From a virus, in the IMG/VR virus record IMGVR_UViG_3300032770_001050, positions 1 through 39,870 of that record: a DNA stretch of 39,870 nt, one strand, 5' to 3'. The notes beneath the pieces were generated by a model. It was not told the DNA's origin. It searched no databases and saw nothing but the letters and a program-made list of their open reading frames with translations. The position numbers and the translations under genes were made by a program. Below are positions 16,071-25,494 of the stretch, piece after piece; within the stretch, counting starts at the first letter, position 1; each line of letters starts with the position of its first letter.

Positions 16071-16766
16071 TCAGAGATGGCTTCGGCCCGTCGAACTCTT
16101 GTAACTCTGGATCGCCTGCGCGACGTCCTGGACGAAGGATGTCAACTGAGCCGGCGACACACCGGGAGGCAGCTTTATCGTGCCGGCCATTAGAAAGCTG
16201 GAGATGGCGTTCGACAAGCGAGTGTTTACGTCGGTCCAGTTGACGCTTCCGTTGGAAGTTGCCGTCACAAGATACGAATCGATGAGCCGCATGCCGATGC
16301 CGGGCGTCAACAGCTCCATGTATCCCTCGTTGTCGTTCATGGCGGCCACGATGTCGCTCGAAAACCATTCGAGATCCTGGAGAGTGGTGCCAGCGGGGGC
16401 GCCAACCAGATGATTCTGGGCGGCCGCGGATACGATTTGACTGATTGCCGTTTGCTGGGCTGAGAGGTTCGGTGTGCCGTCCGCATTCGCAGGCGGCATG
16501 GCGTCCGCAACCGCGCTCGCCAGGCCCACCAGTACCAAATAAGTGTGATGGGTTTGGAGGATGCCTGAAACGGCGACCCCGTAGGCTTCAAACTGGCTAA
16601 CCGTCATTCCGTGACGAACGGTAGTCAGGTTAGTGGCGAGCGCGTTCCGGACAAAGCATTCTACAGCAGCGGTCTGATTCGCCGCACATTGCTCGCGTGC
16701 CGCGCGAGTGGCGACGGCACAAAGAAGTATGGATGCAACACCTAAAACGAGTTTTCTCAGGCCCAT
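16071..16766 (-). CDS. Exported protein of unknown function, antisense between scaffold and capsid genes
   Basis: This 231-residue protein starts at ATG 16766 behind GGGGGTG; a GTG at 16775 would add three residues but overlaps that site. The signal peptide GLRKLVLGVASILLCAVATRAA is clear. The mature protein is mostly helical with amphipathic segments (LSAQQTAISQIVSAAAQNHL; LTSFVQDVAQAIQSYKSS), has a few Cys near its N-terminus (EQCAAN...VECFV) and shows no enzymatic motif. It is a host-like envelope or periplasmic protein on the strand opposite to the virion genes. A TACAAT box on the minus strand (16783-16788) may be its -10. I cannot name a family. Confidence 0.65.
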   Translation of the reverse strand: MGLRKLVLGVASILLCAVATRAAREQCAANQTAAVECFVRNALATNLTTVRHGMTVSQFEAYGVAVSGILQTHHTYLVLVGLASAVADAMPPANADGTPNLSAQQTAISQIVSAAAQNHLVGAPAGTTLQDLEWFSSDIVAAMNDNEGYMELLTPGIGMRLIDSYLVTATSNGSVNWTDVNTRLSNAISSFLMAGTIKLPPGVSPAQLTSFVQDVAQAIQSYKSSTGRSHL

Positions 16767-17009
16767 TGGATACACCCCCAGAATTGTAGTTTGTAAGGAC
16801 GCGCATCCGCGAGGACCGGGTGGGAGGAATACGCTTCAGTGCCCGAATGCGCTGCGATAGTCCGATAATGCGGACCCCTCGCCAACTGTCCTAGAGAGCA
16901 GTAAACGGGCATGTCTCGTACAGGCGCCAACCTCAACCCATTCGTCGCCAGTTGCGAGGGCGGATTTCGAACCACTTTCAACCGTCCGTGAAGGACACCT
17001 GCACAAACA

Positions 17010-17033
17010 TCGCGCTCCTGTTACCGAGCGCGA
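17010..17033 (+). promoter_or_regulatory. Hairpin in the leader of the major capsid gene
   Basis: TCGCGCTC (17010-17017) and GAGCGCGA (17026-17033) form a perfect 8-bp stem with an 8-nt loop, ending 36 bp before the capsid ATG. It has no T-tract, so it is unlikely to be a terminator. It could protect or mark a processed 5' end of the capsid message. Confidence 0.4.
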
Positions 17034-17069
17034 GATTCTGTCTTCGAACTCAAGGGAGAACCAACCAAC

Positions 17070-18344
17070 ATGGCACAGATGCAGAACGCACAGTCGGTCG
17101 CGTTACAGCTTGAAAAGGTTCGCGACAAGCTTCCTCTTTTGTACGAGCGCGACGACATCCTGCTGACAATGATCCAGCAGCGGGGGGATGTCGAGCGCGT
17201 CAGCTCGCGCAACATGCGCCTTCCCCTGCAGATCCGTCCGGGAGGCAAGGCCGGGCTCGCCAATATGGACGGCGGCGACCTGGGCCGCGGCTCCGGAACG
17301 ATTTACGACGTGGCGCAAGTCACGCCGGTGTTCTTCCGCCACGCGGTGGAGATCACGAAGCTGGTGGAGTATGCGAGCAACGCACCCGAAAAGGCCGTTG
17401 AAAACGCCGCCAAGCGTGAAGTGAAGAACGCGATGGCGCAGTTCCGCTCGTTCCTGGACAAGGTGATGCAGACCAACGGAAACGGCGTGCTCGGCACCAT
17501 CGGGTCCATCACGACGTCAGGGCTTCCCTCAGGAGTCGCCGCGCAGTTTACGATGGCGAAGCCGCCGGGGGCGCAGCTCTTCTACTTCAACCAGACCGTG
17601 CAGGTCTACGATTCCACGCTCACGACGAATCGCGGCTCCGCGAACGTCCTTCTTGTCGATCCCTTCAACTCGCTCATTCAGGTGGATGCGTTGCCGAGCG
17701 GCACGACCGCGAACGATGTTGTGGTCCACGACGGCCTCACGGGGGCGCAGCCCACATCGCTGTTCGGAATCCTCTATCACCAATCGAACGCCACAACCGG
17801 AACGTGGTTGAACCTGAACCGCGCAACCTATCCCGTCGAGCTTGCGACGCCAGCCGTCAACGGAAACAACTCCGCGCTGACGCCCGGCGCCGTGCGGCTC
17901 GCGATCAACAAAGTGCGAAAGTCGTTGGGCTCGAACCAGATCTCGAAACTGATCGCCTACACGTCGCTCGAACAGGAGCATCAGTGGGAGCAGTTGGGCG
18001 TCACGATTTCGCAGATCATCAAAGAGGGGGCGGGAGGCCGTGCCAGCGATCTCGACTTGCTGTTCACCGGCGACAAGTCCATGGCCGGTGTACCGATCAA
18101 GTCGAGCATCAACGCAAACTCGACCCGCGTCGATTTCCTCGACCTCTCTCACTGGGGACGAGCCGTGATGCAGGACATCGATTTCTATGATGTCGGCGGC
18201 CAGACTGTTTTCCCGATTTACGGAGCAAGTGGGGGCCTCGCGTCGGCCTACATCTTCTACTTCGTAACGGGCTTCCAGGTCTGGAACGATTCGCCTCGCT
18301 CCGGCGCTTACATCAACAACCTGGCGATTCCGTCAGGCTACTAG
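17070..18344 (+). CDS. Major capsid protein
   Basis: The 424-residue product follows a strong AAGGGAGA site and sits after the scaffold, as expected for the shell protein. The N-terminal helix (LEKVRDKLPLLYERDDILLT) and the strand-rich body (MRLPLQIRPGGKAG, VTPVFFRHAVEITKLVEYAS, KREVKNAMAQFRSFLDKVMQ) match HK97-fold capsid style. So does the C-terminal half (VRLAINKVRKSLGSNQISKL, AVMQDIDFYDVGGQTVFPIY). No N-terminal maturation protease domain is fused, so assembly presumably uses the separate scaffold. The gene is framed by a leader hairpin and a strong hairpin just after the stop codon. The exact lineage cannot be fixed without a profile search. Confidence 0.85.
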   Translation: MAQMQNAQSVALQLEKVRDKLPLLYERDDILLTMIQQRGDVERVSSRNMRLPLQIRPGGKAGLANMDGGDLGRGSGTIYDVAQVTPVFFRHAVEITKLVEYASNAPEKAVENAAKREVKNAMAQFRSFLDKVMQTNGNGVLGTIGSITTSGLPSGVAAQFTMAKPPGAQLFYFNQTVQVYDSTLTTNRGSANVLLVDPFNSLIQVDALPSGTTANDVVVHDGLTGAQPTSLFGILYHQSNATTGTWLNLNRATYPVELATPAVNGNNSALTPGAVRLAINKVRKSLGSNQISKLIAYTSLEQEHQWEQLGVTISQIIKEGAGGRASDLDLLFTGDKSMAGVPIKSSINANSTRVDFLDLSHWGRAVMQDIDFYDVGGQTVFPIYGASGGLASAYIFYFVTGFQVWNDSPRSGAYINNLAIPSGY

Positions 18345-18378
18345 GGCTGCGCTCTAAGCCTCCTGCTGACCAAAAGAG

Positions 18379-18407
18379 GGGTGGAGAGACCTCGTATCTC
18401 TCCACCC
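18379..18407 (+). terminator. Perfect 11-bp hairpin after the capsid gene (terminator or attenuator)
   Basis: GGGTGGAGAGA (18379-18389) and TCTCTCCACCC (18397-18407) pair perfectly around a 7-nt loop, 35 bp after the capsid stop codon. There is no U-run, so it may be a leaky terminator or an mRNA-stabilising barrier that limits downstream expression relative to capsid. Confidence 0.6.
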
Positions 18408-18448
18408 ACCCTCCGCTCATTAGCCAACGCTGCGAGCACAGGGACTGA

Positions 18449-19006
18449 ATGATTCAAGTTACACGCGAGACGCACGAGACTCCGCCCGAAGTCGCGCGGC
18501 GCATGGCTTCCGCCGGCGGTCTGAACCGGTTTGACGAGCCGCATTTCCGCGTTGTGTGGGGTGGCTCGCGCCTCACGCTGATCGGTGGGCGATGGACCGA
18601 TCGCGATCCGCATGGGAACGTTATCCGCGAAGTCATCGAGCTGCGCCATGTGCCGAAATACTTGCCCATAAATCGATGGCATATCGAGCGGTGGATGCCG
18701 CCGGAGACTTACGGTTCGCCGGACCGTTGGTACGCGCAGACGATCGAGATTGAAGACGGGATTCGTATCCCGGCGCTTGGGCCGTATCCCTCGCGCGGCG
18801 AGTACGAACACTGTTTCACTCTCGAAAATGGGCGCGGCGAGTTCGTTCCGCTAACTCCCACCGCATGCGACTGGATTGTTCGAGCGATTCGTTGGGCTCG
18901 CCTGCAACCGGCCACGGCTTCGCGGGCTGCGATTAGGCAGCGCGAGGCTCGCGAAGAGCGCAACTGGGATCAACGGGCCAGCGACTTGCTGGACGACCTC
19001 ATGTGA
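18449..19006 (+). CDS. Conserved phage-type hypothetical protein downstream of capsid
   Basis: The 185-residue soluble protein begins MIQVTRETHETPPEVARRMA and contains a compact Trp/Arg-rich central region (WGGSRLTLIGGRWTDRDPHG; PINRWHIERWMPPETYGSP). The helical C-terminus is charged (REAREERNWDQRASDLLDDL). I associate this type of sequence with virion gene clusters, but no function is known to me. The GGGACTGA leader precedes the ATG. It follows the capsid terminator-like hairpin by about 40 bp, so it could be expressed by read-through. Confidence 0.6.
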   Translation: MIQVTRETHETPPEVARRMASAGGLNRFDEPHFRVVWGGSRLTLIGGRWTDRDPHGNVIREVIELRHVPKYLPINRWHIERWMPPETYGSPDRWYAQTIEIEDGIRIPALGPYPSRGEYEHCFTLENGRGEFVPLTPTACDWIVRAIRWARLQPATASRAAIRQREAREERNWDQRASDLLDDLM

Positions 19007-19099
19007 AGTGAAAAGCCCGGATTCAACAGCATGTCCGAGCAACCAGCAAGCCTACTTTCGACTCCGCGAGAATAAACCTGAAAGGACCATCGTTTCGAT

Positions 19100-19828
19100 A
19101 TGACCATGACTCAAACAGCCGGACGCCGCGACATCCTCCTCGAGACTCAATCAAAAGGAGACGTGGCCGCGACGGTCTCGATTGCTTCGATTTCACAGCA
19201 AGACTGGTATATCTCGCGTACGCACGGCGTTTATCACATCCCGGCCTGCCCGAAGGGCGAGCCGTACGCGTTGCTCCTGATTACCTCCCGCGGAGATGCG
19301 CTCGACCTGGGCGACAACCGTCGATTTCCGTTCACCATTTCGGCGCGGGAAATCGCGGATGACCTCCTCCAGGACCTTCAGGATCACGGCACCTTCGTTT
19401 GCGCAGGAGCGCGTCCGACTTCCGAGGAACTTGCGGCGGCGACCGCGCGCCGCGACAGCTTTTACCAGCGTCTCGTCGGCGAGGGCGACACGATGTGGGC
19501 GCGTGGTCATTCCTTCCGCGAGATTTCGGATTTGCACCGAAGAGCCGCGATTGCGCTCGGGATCGAGCGCGAGTGGGCGTACGTTCCGGCACGAATGGTG
19601 GATTGCCCTGCGTGCGGCGAGAAGGTCAAGCCCGGCGTTGCGGTATGCAGGCATTGCCGCGCGATCCTGGATCCGGAGAAGGCCGCCGCACACGGCCTGT
19701 GCAGTCCGAAGGCGGATGGCGCGCCCGGGTCAAAGTCTCCGAGCGGTGCGCCGGAAAGAGATTCCAATCACAACGACAACAAGAATTCACAAGTATTGGC
19801 GGCTGCGCGGCCACCGGCACGAAGTTAG
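19100..19828 (+). CDS. Virion-cluster protein with a C-terminal zinc ribbon
   Basis: The 242-residue product has an N-terminal domain beginning after about residue 25 (DWYISRTHGVYHIPACPKGE) and a helical middle (SEELAAATARRDSFYQRLVG). A four-Cys zinc ribbon C169/C172/C183/C186 (CPACGEKVKPGVAVCRHC) follows, then a disordered tail. It lies in the head gene cluster between the gene at 18449 and the first tailspike. The function is unknown. The Zn ribbon would suit a structural clamp or nucleic-acid contact. ATG 19100 has only a distant AAGGA, so the ATG at 19106 is also possible. Confidence 0.6.
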   Translation: MTMTQTAGRRDILLETQSKGDVAATVSIASISQQDWYISRTHGVYHIPACPKGEPYALLLITSRGDALDLGDNRRFPFTISAREIADDLLQDLQDHGTFVCAGARPTSEELAAATARRDSFYQRLVGEGDTMWARGHSFREISDLHRRAAIALGIEREWAYVPARMVDCPACGEKVKPGVAVCRHCRAILDPEKAAAHGLCSPKADGAPGSKSPSGAPERDSNHNDNKNSQVLAAARPPARS

Positions 19829-20000
19829 CGCGTCCATTCCGTGGCGAGCGACAACCGAGCTCGATCCTCGCGGCTCTAAGACTGATGGAACAGCCCGCGG
19901 GCGTTGTACGATGCGAAAGGCTCAGGTCTTTGGTGTCTAGCGCGGTCAAGCGATGCCAGCGGCCGAATTCGGTTGTCGAGAGTGTCGAAGAGGAAGAACG

Positions 20001-23000
20001 ATGAAGAACGTCGCCATGAAATGGTTCTTGGTGCGAACGCTATGCCTTGTGGCGCTCGGCGCTGCGATCGTAGTGGAAGTGCCGACCGTGTGGGCGCAGG
20101 GATCCCGCAAAGACGACATTGTCCTCAGCAGCTCAGGGCATCCGATACCCGGAGCGATGGTCAGAGTCTGTCAGGCAGGCGCGACGGGAACACCATGCTC
20201 TCCGCTCGCAACCGTATATACCGACGCCACGTTGACGGCCGCGGCGGCGAATCCGTTCCAAAGCGACGGCATCGGGAACTACCACTTCTACGCGCCAGCG
20301 GGCCGTTACGTGATTCAAATTTCAGGGCCTGGCATCACGGGAACAAGGGTGTATCCGGACGTGATTCTCGCGCCGGACGTCTCTTCGTCGGGGTCAGGCA
20401 ACGACATTTCGGCATTCGGCCTCACGCTCGGCGGGAATCTAAGCGTCGCGGGGAACGCGACGATCAACGGGACGCTAACAACGGCGAACTTCAATCCGGG
20501 TGTATTCACTCCATCTTCATTGAGCGTGTCGGGTAGCGAGACGGTGGCTGGGCCGCGGCCTCGAACGGATGTCACGGGATTCGGGGCCAAGGGCGATGGC
20601 CTAACAGACGATACGGCCGCGATCCAGGCGGCGATCAATACCGTTTGTGCGGAGGACGTCAACCACAAGTCGACTCTTTTCTTTCCGCCCGGAAACTATA
20701 TCGTCTCGCAGCCGCAGTCGCCTTCGACCAGCCCCGTATTCACCGGCTTTTGCAGCGGCCTGGTTATGGAAGGCTCGGGATCCAACGCCAATCTCCAATT
20801 CGGCACCGCTCCCATGAGCCGGATCACGGTGCGTGCGGGGAGCAGTCCGAATGCTTCCGCAGTGTTTGCACCCGCAGGCGCGAATGGAATCGCTTTCAAG
20901 AACATCGAAATCGCGGGATACAACCAGGCGGTTTACCTGATCGGTGGCAATGGAGTCACCTTCAACAACACCTGCCTGACCAGCAGCGCCACTTCCATGG
21001 CGGACAATGTGCCGCTCAAGATGTCGCAGGTAATTCAAGTAACGTGGAATGGCGGCTGCATTCAGGCGCCCGATGGCAGCCACGACGACGTCTTGATCAT
21101 CGGCGCCGACACCGGCGGGACCGAGACCCAGCCGGCCGGCCTGATTTTCTTCAACGGCAGCGGCGGAAACTTCTGGATTGGCGACGGCGTGCATTACGAC
21201 CAGCGCGTGAACACCTGCTGCTCCGGGCCCGGAAATTTCCACTTCTGGAACATCCTCGTCGAGGATGCCACAGCGCCGATCTTTCGCGTGACGAATTCAA
21301 CGGGCAATCCAGGCAACCAGGCGATGCCGGGAATGCACGAGCTGGATTTCCAGAACTTCGAGGCGTCCGACGGCTCTCCAAACGTTCCGATGGTGAATTT
21401 CAACTCCAGCGGCTCACTCTTGTCGGGCGTTCAGATCAAGAACTTCAACGGTGGCGGCGGAGGATATGCCATCGAGATGCAGGCGGGCACTTTGCAAAAC
21501 TGCAGCGTGGCGGGCGGCGCAGTGCGCGTCCTGGATGGGAGCGGGAATCCTGCGGGCGATTGCATTCAACAGAACAACTCGGGATTGGATTTCATCGCGA
21601 ATACGGGAAACACGGACCGCCTGCGAGCGGATATCAGCGCTGCGAACGATGGAACCGCGATCCGAGCGACAGCGGCCGGCAATCCGTTCGCGTCGCTCGC
21701 CGTCGATCCGGCGCAAGGAGTTCTCTTCAGCGACGGCACCAGCTACGGATACAACGCGCAGGTCTACCAATCGACGAAAGAGGCCCTCGACATCGGGTTC
21801 GCGAGCACGCTGCCGCCGACCGGTGTGACCGGTACGGCGACGACGGGCGGCACCCTCGCGGCGGGAACCTACTACTATTTCGTACGCAGCACCACAAGCT
21901 CGGCGTGTTCGACCACTATGTCGGCGCCATCCGTTATTTCGAACGGCGTTGCACTGAGCGGATCGAATAATGCGGTGAGCCTGACGTGGACGGCTCCGCC
22001 CGCAGGGGCAGCGTCCGCAGCCGGGTACTGCATCTTCCGCTCGACGCAACCGACGAACTACAGCAACCAGGCGCAGTACCCGTCGGTTTTTGTTTCCGGC
22101 GCTTCGACGACGAGTTATACGGATCTCGGCACTGGGTTCGGTTGCTGCAACCTTTACGCGCCCTATAACGTGATGCAGTCCGCGCACCGGTTCACTCCGA
22201 CGTCGCTCGGCGTAAACACAACGAATCCCCAATTCAATCTGGATGTAAACGGCACGGCGGCCGTGAATTCGCTGAACGGCGTCGCAAAAGCGGAGCGGTT
22301 CACCGGTTCGGATGCAGTCGCCAAGATCAACGCCTGCTTAACAGCGGCTGCGAGCACCTCTGGACTGTGCGATGCCCGCGGTCTGGCCGGGACATTCACA
22401 GCGTCCTCGCACATATCGGTTCCGGCAGGGACAACATTGCTGTGGGGCCCGGCGCAGCTTACGGTGAATGACACTACAACGAAGGACGCAATCGAGCTGA
22501 TGGGCGACGGGGCCTCAGTAATTGGATATCAGGAGACGGGGCAGGGAACTGTGCCGCGACCCGATACTTCGGGTTACATCGCATGCGGAATCGCAGGTTG
22601 CACGACGGTCGACAACCCGAACTCGGCTACGCGCAACGTCGACTGGATCCACATTCACGGGATGTACCTCCTCGCGAACGGTGCAAGCTCGACTGTGCTG
22701 AATCTGACGAGCGTGGGACACGCGGACATCGAAAACAACCGATTCATCCTCGGAAGCGGCGGCGGGTCGTATGGAATTTACGGAAACACGTCGACAGGCA
22801 ATCAGGATTCGACCAACTCTCTGATCAAGCACAACGAATTCGATCCGGAATCGCAGAACGACACCTGCGCCTATCTGGCCGGCGTCTTCAACTCGCTCGT
22901 CTTCGAGCAAAACTCGTGTTACCTGCCTGCCGCAAACACGGGAACACAGGGGTTCGTGCTGGCGAAGGACACAAACGGGAATTATCCGGACAACGACGAG

Positions 23001-24668
23001 TTCTACGGCAACGATTGCGAAGCGGCGACCACCTCGTTCGGCCAAGTGTGCTTCAACATCATGGGTGCGCAGAGCATCGTCATCGGGCCGAACAATCGCT
23101 GCGAGAATGTCTACAACTGCTTCGAGTTTCCCGCGGACGGCTCAGCCGTGGGCATTCACCTGCTGGACCCGTACATCTCGCTTTCGGCGAACACGGTGAT
23201 AAAGCCAAATGAGCCGGCGGCGGCGATGCTCGCGATCGACAACAACGGCCACAACTGGCAGCCCTCGATGCATTTCGGCATGAACGATCTTGCGGGAGCA
23301 AATGTTCTCGGGAACGCCGGATTTGAAGGCTGGCAGAATGCGACGACGCTCTTCTATTGGGGCGGCGTGAGCGGGACCAGCATTAACCAGGGTGGTAGCG
23401 GAATCTATGCGCAGGAAACGAGCGCAGGGGCAAATCCGGCGGCTGATTCCTACACGCAAGGAACTTACAACGTTCGCGTCGGCGACGGCGCCACCGCAGG
23501 TCTCGGTCTGAATTCCGCATGCATTCAGGTGGACTCGACGCTCGAATACACCTTGATGTTCCGCGTTGCATCCGGGTCCACATCCGATACTTTCAGGCCG
23601 GGATTCCGATTCTATTCGGATCCGAACTGCACAGAAGCAAACAAGATCACGAACGTCGCAACGAACGCCCGCGTTCTCTCACCGGCCAACTATGCAGGCG
23701 TTTCAACTCTGGCCGGCACCGGAGCGAACTGGCAGTCTACCAACGCCTCGCTGACCTACAACAATGGAATTACCTGCAACTGCAGCGTGACGGGGGCGGA
23801 CTGGCAGGTCGCGACCGCAAACGCCTGGACGGCCAGCCGCAATTTCGGGATCACGTTTCGGGTGCCGAACGCCTACAGCAATGCGAGCACGATTGCCCAC
23901 TCCATGCGCGCCTTTCTGCTGGAGAACACGGCTGCGGCGAACAACTACGTCTACTTTGACGATGTCGTTCTCGGGCAAGGCCCCGTGTCACCTGATTTGC
24001 GGGCCGCACCGCTGGCCGACAGCGGCAGTGGCGGGACTGTGAATGGCTACGCCAGCTACAACTTCAGCGGCAATGTAACGCTGCAAGCTAACACCGGTTT
24101 CGGCGGCACGCTCACCCACAACAACACAGCGAATCGCACGTATACCTTTCCAGACTCTTCGGGAACGGTCGCACTGCAGACGCCGCTTGCTTCGTGGGGA
24201 TTACAGCATTCGGGATCGGCTCAATCCTTTTCGTCGAACGCGGTGAAAGTCTGGGGAATCATCATTCCCTATGGTGTCAGCTTCAGCCACCTCGATTACA
24301 GCGTTTCGACGTTGGATTCCAACTCATCGGACAACTATGACGTTGGGTTGTACGGGCCGTGCGCGGTGAATACTGCAAGCTGCCCTCTCGTGGCACACAT
24401 TGGCGCGCAGAACCTGAGTTCGACGGGCTACAAGCAGACCAGCGTCAGTTCAGGAACGATTCAACCCGGCCTGTACTGGATCGCGATCACCGGCAACGCC
24501 ACGACCGCGCAAGTTGCCACGACGTCCGTGAGCGAATGGACCGCATGCCCGTCAACAAACTCGACCACTACATCGACCGGGGGCGCCCTCCCCTCAACAA
24601 TCGCCACGCCAAACTGCTCTGCTCCTCAGTGGACCGGAGGCGCCGTCGTTGGTATTGGTCTCGAGTGA
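20001..24668 (+). CDS. Giant beta-helix tailspike-like protein with signal peptide
   Basis: This is a 1555-residue multidomain protein. Residues 1-33 form a Sec signal peptide (WFLVRTLCLVALGAAIVVEV, then VWAQ). A small beta-sandwich follows (about 35-115, DDIVLSSSGHPIPGAMVRVC). Next is a pectate-lyase-3 type right-handed beta-helix (about 185-520, DVTGFGAKGDGLTDDTAAIQ), an FN3-like domain (about 610-716), a second beta-helix (about 766-1093) and a jelly-roll carbohydrate-binding-like module (about 1097-1333, VLGNAGFEGWQN). The C-terminal strand-rich region begins at about 1340. This fits glycan recognition or cleavage. The first 750 residues match the product of 33746-37321. ATG 20001 follows GAGGAAG; the upstream start at 19953 has no site. 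A signal peptide is unexpected for a cytoplasm-assembled spike, so a secreted host glycan enzyme is an alternative. Confidence 0.8.
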   Translation: MKNVAMKWFLVRTLCLVALGAAIVVEVPTVWAQGSRKDDIVLSSSGHPIPGAMVRVCQAGATGTPCSPLATVYTDATLTAAAANPFQSDGIGNYHFYAPAGRYVIQISGPGITGTRVYPDVILAPDVSSSGSGNDISAFGLTLGGNLSVAGNATINGTLTTANFNPGVFTPSSLSVSGSETVAGPRPRTDVTGFGAKGDGLTDDTAAIQAAINTVCAEDVNHKSTLFFPPGNYIVSQPQSPSTSPVFTGFCSGLVMEGSGSNANLQFGTAPMSRITVRAGSSPNASAVFAPAGANGIAFKNIEIAGYNQAVYLIGGNGVTFNNTCLTSSATSMADNVPLKMSQVIQVTWNGGCIQAPDGSHDDVLIIGADTGGTETQPAGLIFFNGSGGNFWIGDGVHYDQRVNTCCSGPGNFHFWNILVEDATAPIFRVTNSTGNPGNQAMPGMHELDFQNFEASDGSPNVPMVNFNSSGSLLSGVQIKNFNGGGGGYAIEMQAGTLQNCSVAGGAVRVLDGSGNPAGDCIQQNNSGLDFIANTGNTDRLRADISAANDGTAIRATAAGNPFASLAVDPAQGVLFSDGTSYGYNAQVYQSTKEALDIGFASTLPPTGVTGTATTGGTLAAGTYYYFVRSTTSSACSTTMSAPSVISNGVALSGSNNAVSLTWTAPPAGAASAAGYCIFRSTQPTNYSNQAQYPSVFVSGASTTSYTDLGTGFGCCNLYAPYNVMQSAHRFTPTSLGVNTTNPQFNLDVNGTAAVNSLNGVAKAERFTGSDAVAKINACLTAAASTSGLCDARGLAGTFTASSHISVPAGTTLLWGPAQLTVNDTTTKDAIELMGDGASVIGYQETGQGTVPRPDTSGYIACGIAGCTTVDNPNSATRNVDWIHIHGMYLLANGASSTVLNLTSVGHADIENNRFILGSGGGSYGIYGNTSTGNQDSTNSLIKHNEFDPESQNDTCAYLAGVFNSLVFEQNSCYLPAANTGTQGFVLAKDTNGNYPDNDEFYGNDCEAATTSFGQVCFNIMGAQSIVIGPNNRCENVYNCFEFPADGSAVGIHLLDPYISLSANTVIKPNEPAAAMLAIDNNGHNWQPSMHFGMNDLAGANVLGNAGFEGWQNATTLFYWGGVSGTSINQGGSGIYAQETSAGANPAADSYTQGTYNVRVGDGATAGLGLNSACIQVDSTLEYTLMFRVASGSTSDTFRPGFRFYSDPNCTEANKITNVATNARVLSPANYAGVSTLAGTGANWQSTNASLTYNNGITCNCSVTGADWQVATANAWTASRNFGITFRVPNAYSNASTIAHSMRAFLLENTAAANNYVYFDDVVLGQGPVSPDLRAAPLADSGSGGTVNGYASYNFSGNVTLQANTGFGGTLTHNNTANRTYTFPDSSGTVALQTPLASWGLQHSGSAQSFSSNAVKVWGIIIPYGVSFSHLDYSVSTLDSNSSDNYDVGLYGPCAVNTASCPLVAHIGAQNLSSTGYKQTSVSSGTIQPGLYWIAITGNATTAQVATTSVSEWTACPSTNSTTTSTGGALPSTIATPNCSAPQWTGGAVVGIGLE

Positions 24669-24774
24669 TCCGCAGTTTCTGAACTCATCTGCGCAATTTC
24701 TTCCCGAGCTAAATCAACCCGCAACCAGGCCGAGCAGCACGTTCAATTGTCGCGGTTCGCCAAGGGAGGTTTCA

Positions 24775-25491
24775 ATGCCTGTTGTACCGACAACCGGATA
24801 CGCTCAGACAGAAGAGGCCCTGACCCTGGCGCGCGCTCTAATGAACGATACCGCCGGGACCGTGTTCACAGACGCGCTGCTCATGCCTCTGCTGAACTCC
24901 GCGTACCGAGGATTGCAGCGCGAACTGGCCGAGAACGGCGTCAGTGTCCTCATCGAACAGCAGGACTTGGATCTCGAGCTCGATCCTGACACCGGAATCA
25001 CGAGCACGGAGATCAGTGATGCTTCGAGTCCGCAGCTGCCGTCCGATTGCCTGATGCCGCACATGTTGTGGGAGCGGGCGACGCCAAACACCTCCGATGT
25101 GTTCGTGCCAATGGAAAAGTTCATGAGCGGCGGAAGCATGCTGAATCTGCAGCCGTCGTCGTACCTTCGGTTGTGGGAATGGCGCGAGGACAAGATCAAT
25201 CTGATCGGCGCGACGCAGGCAATCACAGTTCGCATCCGCTACGAGAAGGTCCTGCCGGAGCTGACCCTTGGGACTGACCCGATTCAGATCCGAGCCGCTA
25301 CCGACCCGCTGGCCTTTGCCACGGCCGCGCTGGCAGCACGATCTCGCGGGGCGCGGGCACTCGCGCAGGACTTGCTTGGCACCGCGCAGATGGCCACGGA
25401 GAATCTGATCGAGCGGTACGTGCGTCCGGAGCAAACGAAGGGACGGCGGCGACGGCCTTACGGGTTCCACCGCCGTGTAATTTACCTGTAA
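24775..25491 (+). CDS. Neck/adaptor protein, P22 gp4-like
   Basis: The 238-residue product starts at ATG 24775 with AAGGGAGG 6 bp upstream. It has the pattern of head-tail adaptors: an N-terminal helical region (QTEEALTLARALMNDTAGTV, then LLMPLLNSAYRGLQRELAEN), an acidic loop (DLDLELDPDTGITSTEI), a Trp-containing strand region (LRLWEWREDKINLIGATQAI) and a C-terminal helix bundle (FATAALAARSRGARALAQDL) ending in a basic tail. Such proteins bind the portal from below and close the head. The assignment rests on layout and context, so moderate confidence is appropriate. It ends 4 bp before the stop codon of the antisense NHL gene. Confidence 0.6.
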   Translation: MPVVPTTGYAQTEEALTLARALMNDTAGTVFTDALLMPLLNSAYRGLQRELAENGVSVLIEQQDLDLELDPDTGITSTEISDASSPQLPSDCLMPHMLWERATPNTSDVFVPMEKFMSGGSMLNLQPSSYLRLWEWREDKINLIGATQAITVRIRYEKVLPELTLGTDPIQIRAATDPLAFATAALAARSRGARALAQDLLGTAQMATENLIERYVRPEQTKGRRRRPYGFHRRVIYL

Positions 25492-25494
25492 GAA

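Noticed and set aside
20645-21970. 441-codon plus-strand open frame inside the giant tailspike gene
   Set aside because: It is in another frame of a long, well-supported gene, is Arg/Gln-rich in the way of GC-rich shadow frames, and has no ribosome binding site.
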